Below, piece after piece: positions 16,022 through 25,869 of a stretch of DNA of 64,000 nt. The translations under genes were made by a program, and so were the position numbers. Each line of letters starts with the position of its first letter. The first letter of the stretch is position 1. Source of the DNA: Butyrivibrio sp. (GTDB lineage: Bacteria; Bacillota_A; Clostridia; Lachnospirales; Lachnospiraceae). The stretch is from assembly GCA_024690635.1 (NCBI GenBank), contig JAILOW010000125.1, positions 1 through 64,000 of the forward strand, read 5' to 3'. A model generated the notes under the pieces. It did not search any database. It saw only the letters and a list, made by a program, of their open reading frames with translations, and was not told the origin of the DNA.

Positions 16022-17102
16022 TCTTACAAGAGATTATAAAAAACATGAAGAGGAGTATCTGGCAGCCATTAAGGCATGCTGCGAGGAAACAGCTTTTTCC
16101 GGCGGAAAATATGCGGATAACTTTGATAAAGAGTTTGCTGATTTCCTGGGAGTAAAATACGTGCAGGGTGTAAACAACGGAACATCTGCACTTCACGCAG
16201 CTCTGGCAGCTCTTGGCGTTGGGCCAGGAGATGAAGTTATCGTTCCTGCCAACACCTATATCGCATCAGCCTGGGGCGTTACCTACACCGGCGCAACTCC
16301 TGTTTTTGTGGACTGTACAGCAGATACCTGGGAGATCGATCCCTCCAAAATAGAGGAAAAGATCACTCCCCGAACAAAGGCTATCATCGGCGTTCACCTC
16401 TATGGTCAGCCCTTTGATTTTAATGCGGTAAAAGAGATTGCGGACAGACATCATCTCTTTATCGTGGAAGACTGTGCCCAGGCTCACGGAGCCAAGGTTG
16501 ACGGAAGGATGGTCGGAACACTGGGAGATCTTGGATGCTTTAGTTTTTATCCCGGCAAAAACCTCTATGCTTTCGGTGAGGGCGGAGCTGTTTCCACCAA
16601 CAACGCAGATTACGACAAGTACATAAATACCATGAAGAATCAGGGCTGTGAGGTTCGCTATTATCATAAAATGATCGGCTACAACTACAGACTTGAAGGT
16701 CTTCAGGGCGCTGTTTTATCCGTTTCTCTTAAATATCTGCCTGAGTGGACAAAGAGAAGGCAGGAGATCGGAAAGCGCTACATGGCTGAGATCAAAAATC
16801 CCAAGATCAGACTTCAGGCTCATCCGGAAGGAACAGAGACTGTTTTCCATCTGTTTGAAACCATGGTGGAGGGCGATCCCGAAGCTTTCCTTGAGTACAT
16901 GAAGGGCAAGGGCATTGAGTGCAACAGACACTACCCTGTACCCTGTCATCTACAGGAAGCTTATGCTGATCTTGGATACAAAAAGGGCGATTGCCCCAAC
17001 GCGGAGGCTCTTGCAGAGCACTGCGCAACCCTTCCTCTTTTCCCCGAGATGACGGATGAGGAAGTAACAATGGTAATAGATGCAGTAAATGCATATAGAT
17101 GA
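16005..17102 (+). CDS. DegT/DnrJ/EryC1 aminotransferase (FdtB/QdtB-like, sugar 3-aminotransferase candidate)
   Basis: 365 aa. NNGTSALHAALAALGVGPGDEV, VEDCAQAHGA and SFYPGKNLYAFGEGG (Schiff-base lysine) are diagnostic of PLP-dependent sugar aminotransferases. The FYPGKNLYAFGEGG form with GNNYR-like QGC...YHKMIGYNYRLEGLQGAVL is typical of dTDP-3-keto-sugar C3-transaminases, in contrast to the PseC-like enzyme at 6.3 kb. The window therefore has two different amino-sugar transaminases. ATG 16005 lies within the previous gene, giving a 17-base overlap. dTDP-sugar precursors could come from rfbA and rfbB at 45.8-47.8 kb, but the 3,4-ketoisomerase that this pathway would need is not seen here. Confidence 0.85.
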   Translation: MLKRIDLTRDYKKHEEEYLAAIKACCEETAFSGGKYADNFDKEFADFLGVKYVQGVNNGTSALHAALAALGVGPGDEVIVPANTYIASAWGVTYTGATPVFVDCTADTWEIDPSKIEEKITPRTKAIIGVHLYGQPFDFNAVKEIADRHHLFIVEDCAQAHGAKVDGRMVGTLGDLGCFSFYPGKNLYAFGEGGAVSTNNADYDKYINTMKNQGCEVRYYHKMIGYNYRLEGLQGAVLSVSLKYLPEWTKRRQEIGKRYMAEIKNPKIRLQAHPEGTETVFHLFETMVEGDPEAFLEYMKGKGIECNRHYPVPCHLQEAYADLGYKKGDCPNAEALAEHCATLPLFPEMTDEEVTMVIDAVNAYR

Positions 17103-17129
17103 CCGTAGGATAGGAGCGACAAAGTACAG

Positions 17130-18692
17130 ATGTTTAGCTATAAAACTCCGAATTTCATAAAGCCGATAAACATAAAGAGACTAGGCACAGGTTTGGCAGT
17201 TCTTTATGTTTTAAGTCTCATCCCCATGCTGGTCATAGGTTTTTACGACTGGCCCTCTGTAGATGATTTTTCCATGGCGCTGCAGCCTCATCAGACCTTT
17301 GTGGCTACGGGAAATTTCTTTATAACCGTGGGAAGTGCCTTTAAAAAGATGGTCTACATCTACAACAACTGGGTGGGCTATTTCTTTTCGGATCTTTTGA
17401 CCTGCCTGTGCCCCAGCATATTCGGCGAAAAGTGGTATTTTCTTACACCTGTTATTATCCTCGCCATGCTGAGCTTTGGCGTTATCTATTTCTTCAGAGC
17501 TTTGTTTGTTAAAGTGTGGGAGCTTGATGGCGATAAGGTTAATATTGCGGCTATCCTTACTCTTTTTATCATGGTTCACAGCCTTGAAAACGGAACCACC
17601 AGAGCGGAAGCTTTTTACTGGTACAGCGGAGCTATCAATTACACCTTTATGTTCGGACTTCTCCTTGTATGGATCGGCATGATCCTGAGGGTAGCATTTG
17701 ATGAGACCTATCTTAAAAAGGCCGGCATTGCAAGGCTTGTATTACTGGGGCTTTGGAGCTTTTGTCTTGGAGGCGCCAATTACATGACATCTCTTGTGGC
17801 AGCCACCATGGTTATCCTTGTTGCTATAATTCTTTTGATGATCAGGTTAAAAAAGTTTTCGCTGGAAAAGACTTTTGAGGGACAAAGTAAAGCTCTTTCA
17901 CTTTTGTGGATACCTGTAGGGCTGAATCTTGCAGGCTTTGCGGTTTCGGTTGTTGCTCCCGGTAACAGGATCCGCGGTACGGGAATCGGAAACATCAGTC
18001 CCATCAAGGCTGTTCTCAGATCCTACTATACTGTTTTTGCGGCATGCTTTACTGACATGATGAGATGGGAAGTTATCTTTTTACTTTTGATCATCGCAGT
18101 TGTGTGCTGGAAGATGGCAGGCAAAATGAAGCAGCGCCTGTCCCACCCCTTTATCTTTGCGCTTTTTGCTTTCAGCATGGTTGCTGTATGTATAGTCCCT
18201 CCGCTTTTTGCAGTGGGAAACTTTGACTCCGGCAGGATCAGGACCATTATCTGGATGCAGTTTGTGGTGATGGTGGTTATTTCGATCTTTTATATCATGA
18301 CAGGTGTCAGAAGAGCCATGGAGGACATCGGCTATATTGAAAAGGCCGACGATGCGCATTTTTCAATGGTTTCATCAAGGATAATGATCTTATTCATCCT
18401 TGTTTTTGCCTGCGGCTCACTTCTTTGCATATATGTTAATCCCCATTATTACAGCGCTACATCTGCTGCATATGATGTATATTCCGGGGATGCAGCCACA
18501 TATCTTTCAGAAAAGAAAGCACGTATGGAGATTTTTGAAGACGATTCCGTAAAGGATGTTGTTCTTGACCCTCATACCGTGCGCCCTGAGCTTTTGTTCC
18601 AAAGCGACATTTACGAGGACAGCACTCTTTGGGAAAATACTATTGTTGCCACTTATTACGGCAAGGACAGTGTTGCCGTAAGGCCAAGATAA
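17130..18692 (+). CDS. Multi-pass membrane protein, DUF6056/GT-C-like
   Basis: 520 aa with about ten membrane helices. After the first helix comes FYDWPSVDDFSMALQ: an acidic VDD motif in the first extracellular loop, as in GT-C glycosyltransferases. This position and the sequence style resemble the DUF6056 family of envelope membrane proteins. A C-terminal extracellular segment of about 90 residues follows the last helix. It probably uses a polyprenyl-linked sugar to modify the polymer outside the cell. It begins 27 bases after the aminotransferase (TAGGAG upstream) and ends 3 bases before the next membrane protein. The exact reaction cannot be read. Confidence 0.65.
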   Translation: MFSYKTPNFIKPINIKRLGTGLAVLYVLSLIPMLVIGFYDWPSVDDFSMALQPHQTFVATGNFFITVGSAFKKMVYIYNNWVGYFFSDLLTCLCPSIFGEKWYFLTPVIILAMLSFGVIYFFRALFVKVWELDGDKVNIAAILTLFIMVHSLENGTTRAEAFYWYSGAINYTFMFGLLLVWIGMILRVAFDETYLKKAGIARLVLLGLWSFCLGGANYMTSLVAATMVILVAIILLMIRLKKFSLEKTFEGQSKALSLLWIPVGLNLAGFAVSVVAPGNRIRGTGIGNISPIKAVLRSYYTVFAACFTDMMRWEVIFLLLIIAVVCWKMAGKMKQRLSHPFIFALFAFSMVAVCIVPPLFAVGNFDSGRIRTIIWMQFVVMVVISIFYIMTGVRRAMEDIGYIEKADDAHFSMVSSRIMILFILVFACGSLLCIYVNPHYYSATSAAYDVYSGDAATYLSEKKARMEIFEDDSVKDVVLDPHTVRPELLFQSDIYEDSTLWENTIVATYYGKDSVAVRPR

Positions 18693-18695
18693 TTT

Positions 18696-20270
18696 ATGGA
18701 AAAGTTTAAAAGAGCTTTCAACTTAATAATAATTTTCTGCCTGACTGTGACCTCTGCCATAGTGCTGGTAACAAGTGTTCTTACAACTGTTTACTACAAC
18801 ATGCACGATGACAACGATCAGCCCTTTTATAAGAGCGAGAACATACCCTTTTTGCTGGTTAGCATGCTGGTGGTGTTTGCGGTATTTCTGTTTTTGCAAA
18901 AGAGGCACGTGCTGGAAAAAAAGAGGCTGATGTGGGCTATTGGAATTGTCTTTATAACAGCCTACTGCATGATGCTGATACTGGCTGTCAAGCCTCAGGC
19001 CGTCAATGACTCAAAGACTCTGGATAATATCATTAACGCCTTTATGCAGGGAGATTATTCTGCGCTTACTACAAAAGGCGGTTACCTATTTATCTGGCCC
19101 TTCCAGCTTGGATATGTACTTTTTGGAGAGATGGTGGGTAGAGCCTTCGGTCCAAGCAATTATTTCGTGTGGGATGTTATTCAGCTTATTTCAATCCTCA
19201 TTACCGTCTTTCTGATCTACAAAATGACGGATGAGTTTTTCGGAGATGATGATGTATCCGGAGCGGCAGCTCTTTTATCCATGGGAGCTTTGTTCTTTTA
19301 TAACTTTGCTACTTACATCTACGGGGATATCCTCAGTATGGCGCCCCAGACACTGGCTCTTTTCCTGACTGTCTTATATGTGAAAAGAGAAAGAATAGTC
19401 TATGCGCTTCTGGCAGCTCCCTGCATTGCGGCTGCGGTGGTACTTAAGACCAACTGCGAGATCACTTTGATCGCTATAGTGATGATCATGATATTAAGTA
19501 CCTGGGGAAACATTGTAAGGTCGGATAAGCCTGCACACATACAGGCCGACAGGGCGGAAGACAAGAAAAGGCTTCTGCAGCGTGTTGCTCTTTCGGTATT
19601 TATGATACTGTGCGTATTTGCGGCAAAGAAGGCCGTTGATATTCATTACATGAAGCTTGCCGGAATCGATAAGATCCCGGACGGAAGTCCTGCTGTTTCC
19701 CATATAGCCATGGGACTTCAGGAGAGCGACCTTGAGAATGGCTGGTATAACGGCTATAATTACAGGGTCTTTGAAGATAATGATTATGACACTGCTGCAA
19801 CAGCAAAGGCAGCAAAAGAAAACATAAAAGAGAGACTTTCGGATTTTACAAAAGATCCCGGATATGCCGCCGGATTTTTCTTAAGGAAATTTACCACTCA
19901 GTGGGCAGATCCTGTTTGTATCTCAACCCATGACCTTGATCTTGTGAGCCGTCATGTGGAGGATCAGCCGGCTCTTTGTGATTTTCTGGTATTCGGCAAA
20001 GGGCAGATCGCTCTTCGCTGGATCATGAATGTGTTTATGAGCGTATGTTATCTCTGCGTTTTGGTATATCTTTTTACCTGTTATAAAAAAAGAATTGCCT
20101 CCCCGGGAGAGATGCTGCTGCTTATACTGATATTCGGAGGTATCCTGTTCCATCAGTTCTGGGAGGGATCTTCGAGATATGCAATGCGATACTATATTTA
20201 CTGGTTGCCCTTTGCGGCATACGGAATGAAGGTGCTGATTGGAAATATTCACACACGCGGTAAAAGGTAA
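18696..20270 (+). CDS. Multi-pass membrane glycosyltransferase-like protein (GT-C / ArnT-PMT-like)
   Basis: 524 aa with about eleven hydrophobic segments. The topology (VKPQAVNDSKTLDNII in the first large extracellular loop, then paired helices, then a soluble C-terminal part between late helices) resembles GT39/GT83-type lipid-linked sugar transferases. The acidic pair in the first loop is only partly conserved (VND). The gene follows the DUF6056-like gene by 3 bases with almost no ribosome binding site, so coupling is likely, and it overlaps the next gene. The sugar and acceptor are unknown. Confidence 0.6.
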   Translation: MEKFKRAFNLIIIFCLTVTSAIVLVTSVLTTVYYNMHDDNDQPFYKSENIPFLLVSMLVVFAVFLFLQKRHVLEKKRLMWAIGIVFITAYCMMLILAVKPQAVNDSKTLDNIINAFMQGDYSALTTKGGYLFIWPFQLGYVLFGEMVGRAFGPSNYFVWDVIQLISILITVFLIYKMTDEFFGDDDVSGAAALLSMGALFFYNFATYIYGDILSMAPQTLALFLTVLYVKRERIVYALLAAPCIAAAVVLKTNCEITLIAIVMIMILSTWGNIVRSDKPAHIQADRAEDKKRLLQRVALSVFMILCVFAAKKAVDIHYMKLAGIDKIPDGSPAVSHIAMGLQESDLENGWYNGYNYRVFEDNDYDTAATAKAAKENIKERLSDFTKDPGYAAGFFLRKFTTQWADPVCISTHDLDLVSRHVEDQPALCDFLVFGKGQIALRWIMNVFMSVCYLCVLVYLFTCYKKRIASPGEMLLLILIFGGILFHQFWEGSSRYAMRYYIYWLPFAAYGMKVLIGNIHTRGKR

Positions 20271-21888
20271 ATACGATCTCGGCGACGAGGAAAAAGAAAG
20301 CGGCCTCAGGGCCTTCTTGTGGTGCCTGGTAAGTGCATTTGTCATTATTACCATCTGTTCAAGGTCATCCTTTTTGTATGTGTTCAATCTCTGGGATGAC
20401 GCCAACAGCTATTTCACCATGGGAAAGAGCATGTTCAGAGGAATGGTTCCCTACAGAGATCTCTTTGATCAGAAGGGCATTCTCTTGTACACCATCTACG
20501 GCTTTGCTTCTTTGATCTCTCCTACAACGTTCCTGGGAGTTTACATCATGGAAGTCATTGCGGCTATGCTTTCTTTGTGGGCGATCTTAAAGATCTACCA
20601 GCTCTATTTAGAGCCCGGGGCTTTCCCCTATATACTGGCGCCGCTAACCGGTGCGCTTATTTATTCCTCATGGAATTTTTACTGGGGTGGAAGCGCAGAG
20701 GAATTTCTTTTCCCTGCCATAATGTGGGGATTGTATCTGTCTCTTGACTATTTCAGATACAGATACCCTGACCCTATGGATTACAAAACAGTCCTTGCTG
20801 GAGGGCTTCTTGCAGGGTGTGTACTTCATATCAAGTTCAATTCTCTGGGACTTTTCTTTGCCTGGATGATGATGGTGTTCTTTGCGGATATCATCGGCGG
20901 CAAAGATGTGGTCAAGGCTTTTATCAGCTGCTTTGTTTTCCTTGGAGGAATGCTTGCAGTTACACTTCCTTTCCTTCTTTATTTTGGATTCAACGGGGCC
21001 ATCGACGACTGGGGCTATGTTTATATTTACAAAAATGTCTTTGAATACGCCAAGAAGCTGACTTTCTCAGAGCGCGCCGCGGCGTTTTACGACATAATGA
21101 AAAACCATGTTTTGAATAATTTCCCGGTGTATGTATTTATCACCATCGGAATACTTTATTTTCTTACATCAACCATTTCCTCTTACGTTCCTGAGGATAT
21201 AAATAAAAAATGTCGCAGGGACAGGTTCTTTGTGGAGATGGGGATCTTTGAACTCATAAACATGGGAATGCTGTTTGCGTTCCTGATCATCGTTATGTTT
21301 TCAGGCGGCGTAAGCATTTTGTATTACTCATTTCCTATTAACGGATTTGCGGTGTTTGGTTTTGTTCCGATTTGTTATATAATAGAAAAGCTTATGCAGA
21401 TCCGTATTGAAAAGAAAACTCACGGACGAAGGTATTACGGCAGAGTGATGGAACAGGGTGTGGCTTTTGTTATTGCCCTTATGGGACTTATCGCCACGGG
21501 CTTTATCGTTTTTGCGTTCTCCGTCAATCCCAAAGTAATGGGGCTTAAGTCTGACCAGCTCTGGCTTTACAAGTTCAGGGATTATATCAGGTCAACAGGG
21601 GTTGAGAACCCCGGCGTTATCAACGAGAACTGCTTTGATGCAGGTCTTTATACCGTACTTGACGTAACTCCCATTTGCTATTACTATCAGACACAGACTC
21701 TCAATATGGACGAGGTACTGAATGTGCAAAAGAGCTATACCCACAGCGGTGAGGCTGATTTTGTGCTTTCCAGAGATGTATACCCCGAGGGTGTCAGCGA
21801 CTACTACAGCCTGGTGCTCACGGAGGATATAGATATATACGAATTCAAACACACTTATTATCTCTATCAGCGCAATGCTGAGGAGTGA
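20239..21888 (+). CDS. Multi-pass membrane glycosyltransferase-like protein (GT-C)
   Basis: Up to 549 aa. The frame opens at TTG 20239, inside the previous gene; no ATG occurs before residue 61, so the start is uncertain. The first extracellular loop holds LWDDANSYFTMGKSMFRGMVPYRDLFDQKGILLY, a classic GT-C loop with a DD pair and the PYRDxFDxKGPLLY-type motif of ArnT/mannosyltransferase-like family members. About ten more helices and a soluble C-terminal extracellular segment (residues 440-549) follow. It probably attaches a lipid-linked sugar outside the membrane. The adjacent radical SAM gene begins 29 bases after its stop. Confidence 0.7.
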   Translation: MEIFTHAVKGKYDLGDEEKESGLRAFLWCLVSAFVIITICSRSSFLYVFNLWDDANSYFTMGKSMFRGMVPYRDLFDQKGILLYTIYGFASLISPTTFLGVYIMEVIAAMLSLWAILKIYQLYLEPGAFPYILAPLTGALIYSSWNFYWGGSAEEFLFPAIMWGLYLSLDYFRYRYPDPMDYKTVLAGGLLAGCVLHIKFNSLGLFFAWMMMVFFADIIGGKDVVKAFISCFVFLGGMLAVTLPFLLYFGFNGAIDDWGYVYIYKNVFEYAKKLTFSERAAAFYDIMKNHVLNNFPVYVFITIGILYFLTSTISSYVPEDINKKCRRDRFFVEMGIFELINMGMLFAFLIIVMFSGGVSILYYSFPINGFAVFGFVPICYIIEKLMQIRIEKKTHGRRYYGRVMEQGVAFVIALMGLIATGFIVFAFSVNPKVMGLKSDQLWLYKFRDYIRSTGVENPGVINENCFDAGLYTVLDVTPICYYYQTQTLNMDEVLNVQKSYTHSGEADFVLSRDVYPEGVSDYYSLVLTEDIDIYEFKHTYYLYQRNAEE

Positions 21889-21917
21889 TGCATCAGTTCA
21901 AAAAAGGAGATTATGAA

Positions 21918-22934
21918 ATGCCTATCAGAGTTAACAGTTTCATGGGAAAGTTCGGCTGGTTTGCAAGAAAGCATTTTCCCATGCTTGCAAGCAACGCTTA
22001 TCTGAAACTTCAGTTTGCAACAAGGAGCAAGTCACAGAAGGCTTACTGCGACTATTTCCTTAATGCAGAAGAGATTCCTATGCCCAACGTGGTAAACATC
22101 GAGACCATCAACAGATGTAATTCCACCTGCGCATTCTGCACAGCCAATGTAAATGCTGAGTGCAGACCTCTTGCCAAGATCGACGACGACCTTTACAAGA
22201 GCATCATCGATCAGCTTGCAGACTGGGGATACAAGGGACATCTTACTCTTTACGGCAATAACGAGCCTCTTCTTGATACCAAGATCGTTGAGAGACACAA
22301 ATATGCAAGAGAAAAGCTTCCCGAGAGCTTTATCTTCATGTCCACCAACGGACTTATCCTTACCATCGACAAGGTAAAAGAGGTTGCTCCTTATATCAAT
22401 CAGCTCATTATCAACAACTATTCCATGGAGATGAAGCTCCACAAGAATATTCAGGAGCTCTATGATTATGTAAAGGCTCATCCCGATGAGTTCAAGGATC
22501 TTGATATCCAGATCCAGATGAGATACCTTCAGGAGGTTCTTACTAACCGCGCAGGATCAGCTCCCAACAAAAAGGAGACTGAAAAAATCGTTACAGAGAC
22601 CTGTCTTCTTCCTTTCACAGATATGTGGATCATGCCCAACGGCAAGATGGGACTTTGCTGCTGCGACAACTTTGAAACCACTGATTTTGGCGATCTCACC
22701 AAGATGACTCTCAAGGAAGCATGGGGATCAGAGAGATTCCAGGCTGTCCGCAGACAGATCGCAGAGGGCAGACAGAACTATCCTTTCTGCAAGCATTGTG
22801 ATTTCATCGACGCAGGCTTCAGAATGCAGCTTGTTAATGCGATCCTCAAGGGCGATCAGGATGCAGCCAACAGACTTGGCGGTCATGAGCGTATGAAGAT
22901 TGGAAAAAAGAACGACAAGGATGACAAAATCTAA
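21918..22934 (+). CDS. Radical SAM / SPASM domain protein
   Basis: 338 aa from ATG 21918, selected because AAGGAG lies 8 bases upstream. Residues 67-74 read CNSTCAFC, the CxxxCxxC motif that holds the 4Fe-4S cluster and S-adenosylmethionine. HLTLYGNNEPLL and IFMSTNGLIL are core strands of the radical SAM barrel. The C-terminal part has GLCCCDNF and FCKHC, a SPASM/twitch-type auxiliary cluster-binding region. The reaction (for example epimerisation, dehydrogenation or C-C bond formation on a sugar or lipid carrier) is not evident. Its place between GT-C-like membrane genes suggests it modifies a cytoplasmic precursor of the same polymer. It overlaps the next gene by 14 bases. Confidence 0.85.
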   Translation: MPIRVNSFMGKFGWFARKHFPMLASNAYLKLQFATRSKSQKAYCDYFLNAEEIPMPNVVNIETINRCNSTCAFCTANVNAECRPLAKIDDDLYKSIIDQLADWGYKGHLTLYGNNEPLLDTKIVERHKYAREKLPESFIFMSTNGLILTIDKVKEVAPYINQLIINNYSMEMKLHKNIQELYDYVKAHPDEFKDLDIQIQMRYLQEVLTNRAGSAPNKKETEKIVTETCLLPFTDMWIMPNGKMGLCCCDNFETTDFGDLTKMTLKEAWGSERFQAVRRQIAEGRQNYPFCKHCDFIDAGFRMQLVNAILKGDQDAANRLGGHERMKIGKKNDKDDKI

Positions 22935-24717
22935 GCTTTCATTCGGAAACTTAATAGTATTCTTATTTGTGATTTCAGTGGCTGTTTTTTACTGTGTTAT
23001 CGGAGAAAACAGCCATATTGCTGTGCATGACAATCTGGACCTTTTTACCGCCCAGTTTGCCATGTTAAAGAACACCGATTCATTCTTTGCCCATGGCGTG
23101 GCAGCTCCCTTCCTCGGGGGCGTCTCCAGGGATGTTCTTCCCGGAGAGTTTTACCTTACAACTATCCTGTATATGTTATTCCCGCCCTTTGTCGCCTACG
23201 TTATCGCGTATGTGATCAAGGTCCTCATTGCGGTGTATTCCTGCAAGCTCCTGTTTTTGGATGTGGCGAAGGATAGCGGCAGGGGCGCAGATGGTGCCGC
23301 TTTTGGCAGGCACGTGGAAAACCTTGCAACCTTGGCGGGCCTTCTTTACGGTGTGCTGAATCTATTTCCTGCTTTTGGAATTGCATTTGCTTCTGTTCCG
23401 CTTATTGTTTTCCTGCTTCGGAGGCTGTATCTGCTGGGCAAGGATTCAGGAAGAGGCAGTATTGATTTCAAGACCGGGCGAAGGTCTTTGGTGATGCTCT
23501 TTGCCGCTGTATTTCTTTACCCTGTAGTTTCCTACTTTTCCTATTTTGGTTTCTTTATCCTGGGCTATCTTTTTGTGGCGGTAATCTGGCTCTGGATCCG
23601 TGATAAAAAGCTTTCTTTGAATCTTGTTATAGCGCTGATATTGTTGGCACTTGGTTATGTGGTGTTTGAGTACAGGCTATTTGGAATGATGCTATTTTCG
23701 GATACAGTGACCATCAGAGATACCATGGTTCAGACTTATTATCCTGCATCAGGCATTTTGTCGGAGATATTTGATGTTTTTGTAAACGGTATGATGCACG
23801 TGGAGGACGTCCACAAATTCTTTGTGATGCCGGTATGCCTTTTGTATTTCCTGATACTTAATGTGAACTACATCAGGAAAGGCAGAGCAAAAGAGATCTT
23901 CCATGATATCTACAACCTGTGCGCTTTGATACTTGTTTTTAATGCAGTTGTTTACGGCCTGTATTTTTCAAAAGGCATGAACAGCTTTGTGGAGCTGGTG
24001 CTTCCGCCTCTTAAGGGCTTTCAGTTTAACAGGACTATATTCTTCAGCCCCTTTGTCTGGTGCGCGATGCTGTTTATCGTGGGTTGCAGGATCCTGACTG
24101 CTTTGCCATATGGTGCGTACATTCTCACTCTAGTTGCCATAGCTGTGGTTCTTATGTCACCAACCCGCTACAATGATCTCTACCGCACTGCTCTGTTAAC
24201 GGCAAAGTCGGAAGTTTTCGGAAATGAAGTGGATGATCTAAACTATGGTGAGTTTTATTCAACAGCTCTTTTCGACAAGATAAAAGAGGACATCGGCTAC
24301 ACCGGGGGTGAGTGGGCGGTTGCCTACGGTATGCACCCTGCAGTCCTTGAATATAACGGGATTTATACTCTCGACGGATATCTTGGATTTTATCCTGAAG
24401 AGTACAAGCAGAAATTTAGAAAGATCATTGCACCGGCTCTTTCCCGCAAGGAAAACAGTCGTATCTACTACGACGAGTGGGGAGCAAGGTGCTACCTGTA
24501 TTCCGGAACCGATGATTCCATCGTCATGCCCACCAAATCCATGTATGGTGTTACGGATACGGATATTTACATTGATACGGCGGCACTTAAGGCTCTGGGA
24601 GGAAAGTACCTCTTTTCCAGAATTGAGTTATCCAATGCCGGTGAAGTGGGGCTTGAGCTGATCGGTACTTACGACGGATGCGGATCACCTTATGTGATAT
24701 ATGTTTACGAAGTATGA
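22921..24717 (+). CDS. Large polytopic membrane protein (DUF6044-like)
   Basis: 598 aa from ATG 22921, overlapping the radical SAM gene by 14 bases. After one helix the extracellular loop starts HIAVHDNLDLFTAQFAML, a pattern I associate with DUF6044-type proteins, which are GT-C-like. About twelve helices and a C-terminal extracellular domain (from about residue 450, YGMHPAVLEYNG and onward) follow. It probably takes part in extracellular sugar transfer or export, but I can only support the membrane topology. The 168 bases after it hold no gene; they include a short CTGCC...GGCAG hairpin at 24848-24863 just ahead of the next ribosome binding site. Confidence 0.55.
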   Translation: MTKSKLSFGNLIVFLFVISVAVFYCVIGENSHIAVHDNLDLFTAQFAMLKNTDSFFAHGVAAPFLGGVSRDVLPGEFYLTTILYMLFPPFVAYVIAYVIKVLIAVYSCKLLFLDVAKDSGRGADGAAFGRHVENLATLAGLLYGVLNLFPAFGIAFASVPLIVFLLRRLYLLGKDSGRGSIDFKTGRRSLVMLFAAVFLYPVVSYFSYFGFFILGYLFVAVIWLWIRDKKLSLNLVIALILLALGYVVFEYRLFGMMLFSDTVTIRDTMVQTYYPASGILSEIFDVFVNGMMHVEDVHKFFVMPVCLLYFLILNVNYIRKGRAKEIFHDIYNLCALILVFNAVVYGLYFSKGMNSFVELVLPPLKGFQFNRTIFFSPFVWCAMLFIVGCRILTALPYGAYILTLVAIAVVLMSPTRYNDLYRTALLTAKSEVFGNEVDDLNYGEFYSTALFDKIKEDIGYTGGEWAVAYGMHPAVLEYNGIYTLDGYLGFYPEEYKQKFRKIIAPALSRKENSRIYYDEWGARCYLYSGTDDSIVMPTKSMYGVTDTDIYIDTAALKALGGKYLFSRIELSNAGEVGLELIGTYDGCGSPYVIYVYEV

Positions 24718-24885
24718 TATACGTTTATGTAGTGATATGACATGTGATGATGAGTGATGTGTGAAGATCTTCTTTTGTGCCGACGTCTGTTTTAGATGGA
24801 AGGATGCATGCCGGGAGGATCTGTGGTATCCTATTAGTGCGAAAAATCTGCCGTGTGTGGCAGTCAAAAAGAAAGAGGGTTTACC

Positions 24886-25836
24886 GTGGATAAAATTGCG
24901 GTTTTGATTCCTTGTTACAACGAGGAAAAGACAATAGGAAAGGTTGTTCGCGACGCCAAAGCGGCGCTTCCCGAGGCAACCATATATGTTTACAACAACA
25001 ATTCCAAAGACAGGACTGCAGAGATTGCCGCTGAGGCAGGGGCAGTTGTCAGGAATGAATATATGCAGGGCAAGGGTAACGTTATCAGACGCATGTTCCG
25101 TGAGATCGACGCCCTTGTTTATGTGATGGTTGACGGAGATGATACATATCCCATGGAGTCAGCTCCTGAGATGGTGGATCTGGTGCTGAACCACAACTCC
25201 GACATGGTGGTTGGAGACAGACTGTCCTCCACTTACTATGAACAGAACAAAAGACCTTTTCACAATTTTGGCAACAACCTTGTAAGAGGCAGCATCAACA
25301 AGCTTTTTGACTGCAACATCAGAGATATCATGACGGGATTCAGAGCTTTTTCCTATGAATTCGTTAAGACCTTCCCTGTGCTGTCCAAGGGCTTTGAGAT
25401 AGAAACTGAGATGACTATTCATGCGGTTTACAACAATATGCAGATCGACAATGTGGTCATCGAGTACAGAGACAGACCGGAAGGGTCTGAGAGTAAGCTC
25501 AACACTTACGCTGACGGATTTAAGGTGCTGCGCACCATAGCAAGGCTCTACAGAAGCTACAAGCCTTTTGGATTTTTCTTCATGATCGCGGTTTTGCTGG
25601 CAGCTCTTTCTATAGCATTCTTTATTCCAATCCTGCTTGCGTACTGGGAGACCCATCTGGTGCTCAGGATCCCTACGCTCATTGTGTGCTGCTTTGTTAT
25701 GCTGGCAGCCTGTCAGAGCTTTTTTGCCGGAGTCATATTATCAACTCTTGCCATCAACAACAGGCGTGAGTTTGAGATGCAGCTCAACATGCTCCAGAGG
25801 CATAAAGAGACTGACTATGCGCAGGAAGAAAAATGA
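24886..25836 (+). CDS. GT2 polyprenyl-phosphate glycosyltransferase (DPM1-like) with C-terminal helices
   Basis: 316 aa from GTG 24886, supported by AAGAGGGT 5 bases upstream. KIAVLIPCYNEEKTIGKVV, YVYNNNSKDRTAEIA and VMVDGDDTYPMESAP form the GT-A nucleotide- and metal-binding core (DGDD). DIMTGFRAFS and FEIETEMTIHA are typical of DPM-type enzymes. Two hydrophobic helices occur at about residues 228-255 and 262-288. It should transfer a sugar from a nucleotide donor to a polyprenyl phosphate for use by the GT-C-like proteins. The preceding 168-base gap is non-coding; a Wzx-type gene follows after 33 bases. Confidence 0.85.
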   Translation: MDKIAVLIPCYNEEKTIGKVVRDAKAALPEATIYVYNNNSKDRTAEIAAEAGAVVRNEYMQGKGNVIRRMFREIDALVYVMVDGDDTYPMESAPEMVDLVLNHNSDMVVGDRLSSTYYEQNKRPFHNFGNNLVRGSINKLFDCNIRDIMTGFRAFSYEFVKTFPVLSKGFEIETEMTIHAVYNNMQIDNVVIEYRDRPEGSESKLNTYADGFKVLRTIARLYRSYKPFGFFFMIAVLLAALSIAFFIPILLAYWETHLVLRIPTLIVCCFVMLAACQSFFAGVILSTLAINNRREFEMQLNMLQRHKETDYAQEEK

Positions 25837-25869
25837 TCTATTTTACTGCAACTTTTAAGGAGTTTTGCG

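Noticed and set aside
24718..24885. Possible gene or riboswitch in the gap before the GT2 at 24.9 kb
   Set aside because: Only a 5-bp stem (CTGCC/GGCAG) and no conserved aptamer-like layout were seen; no frame of reasonable quality exists.
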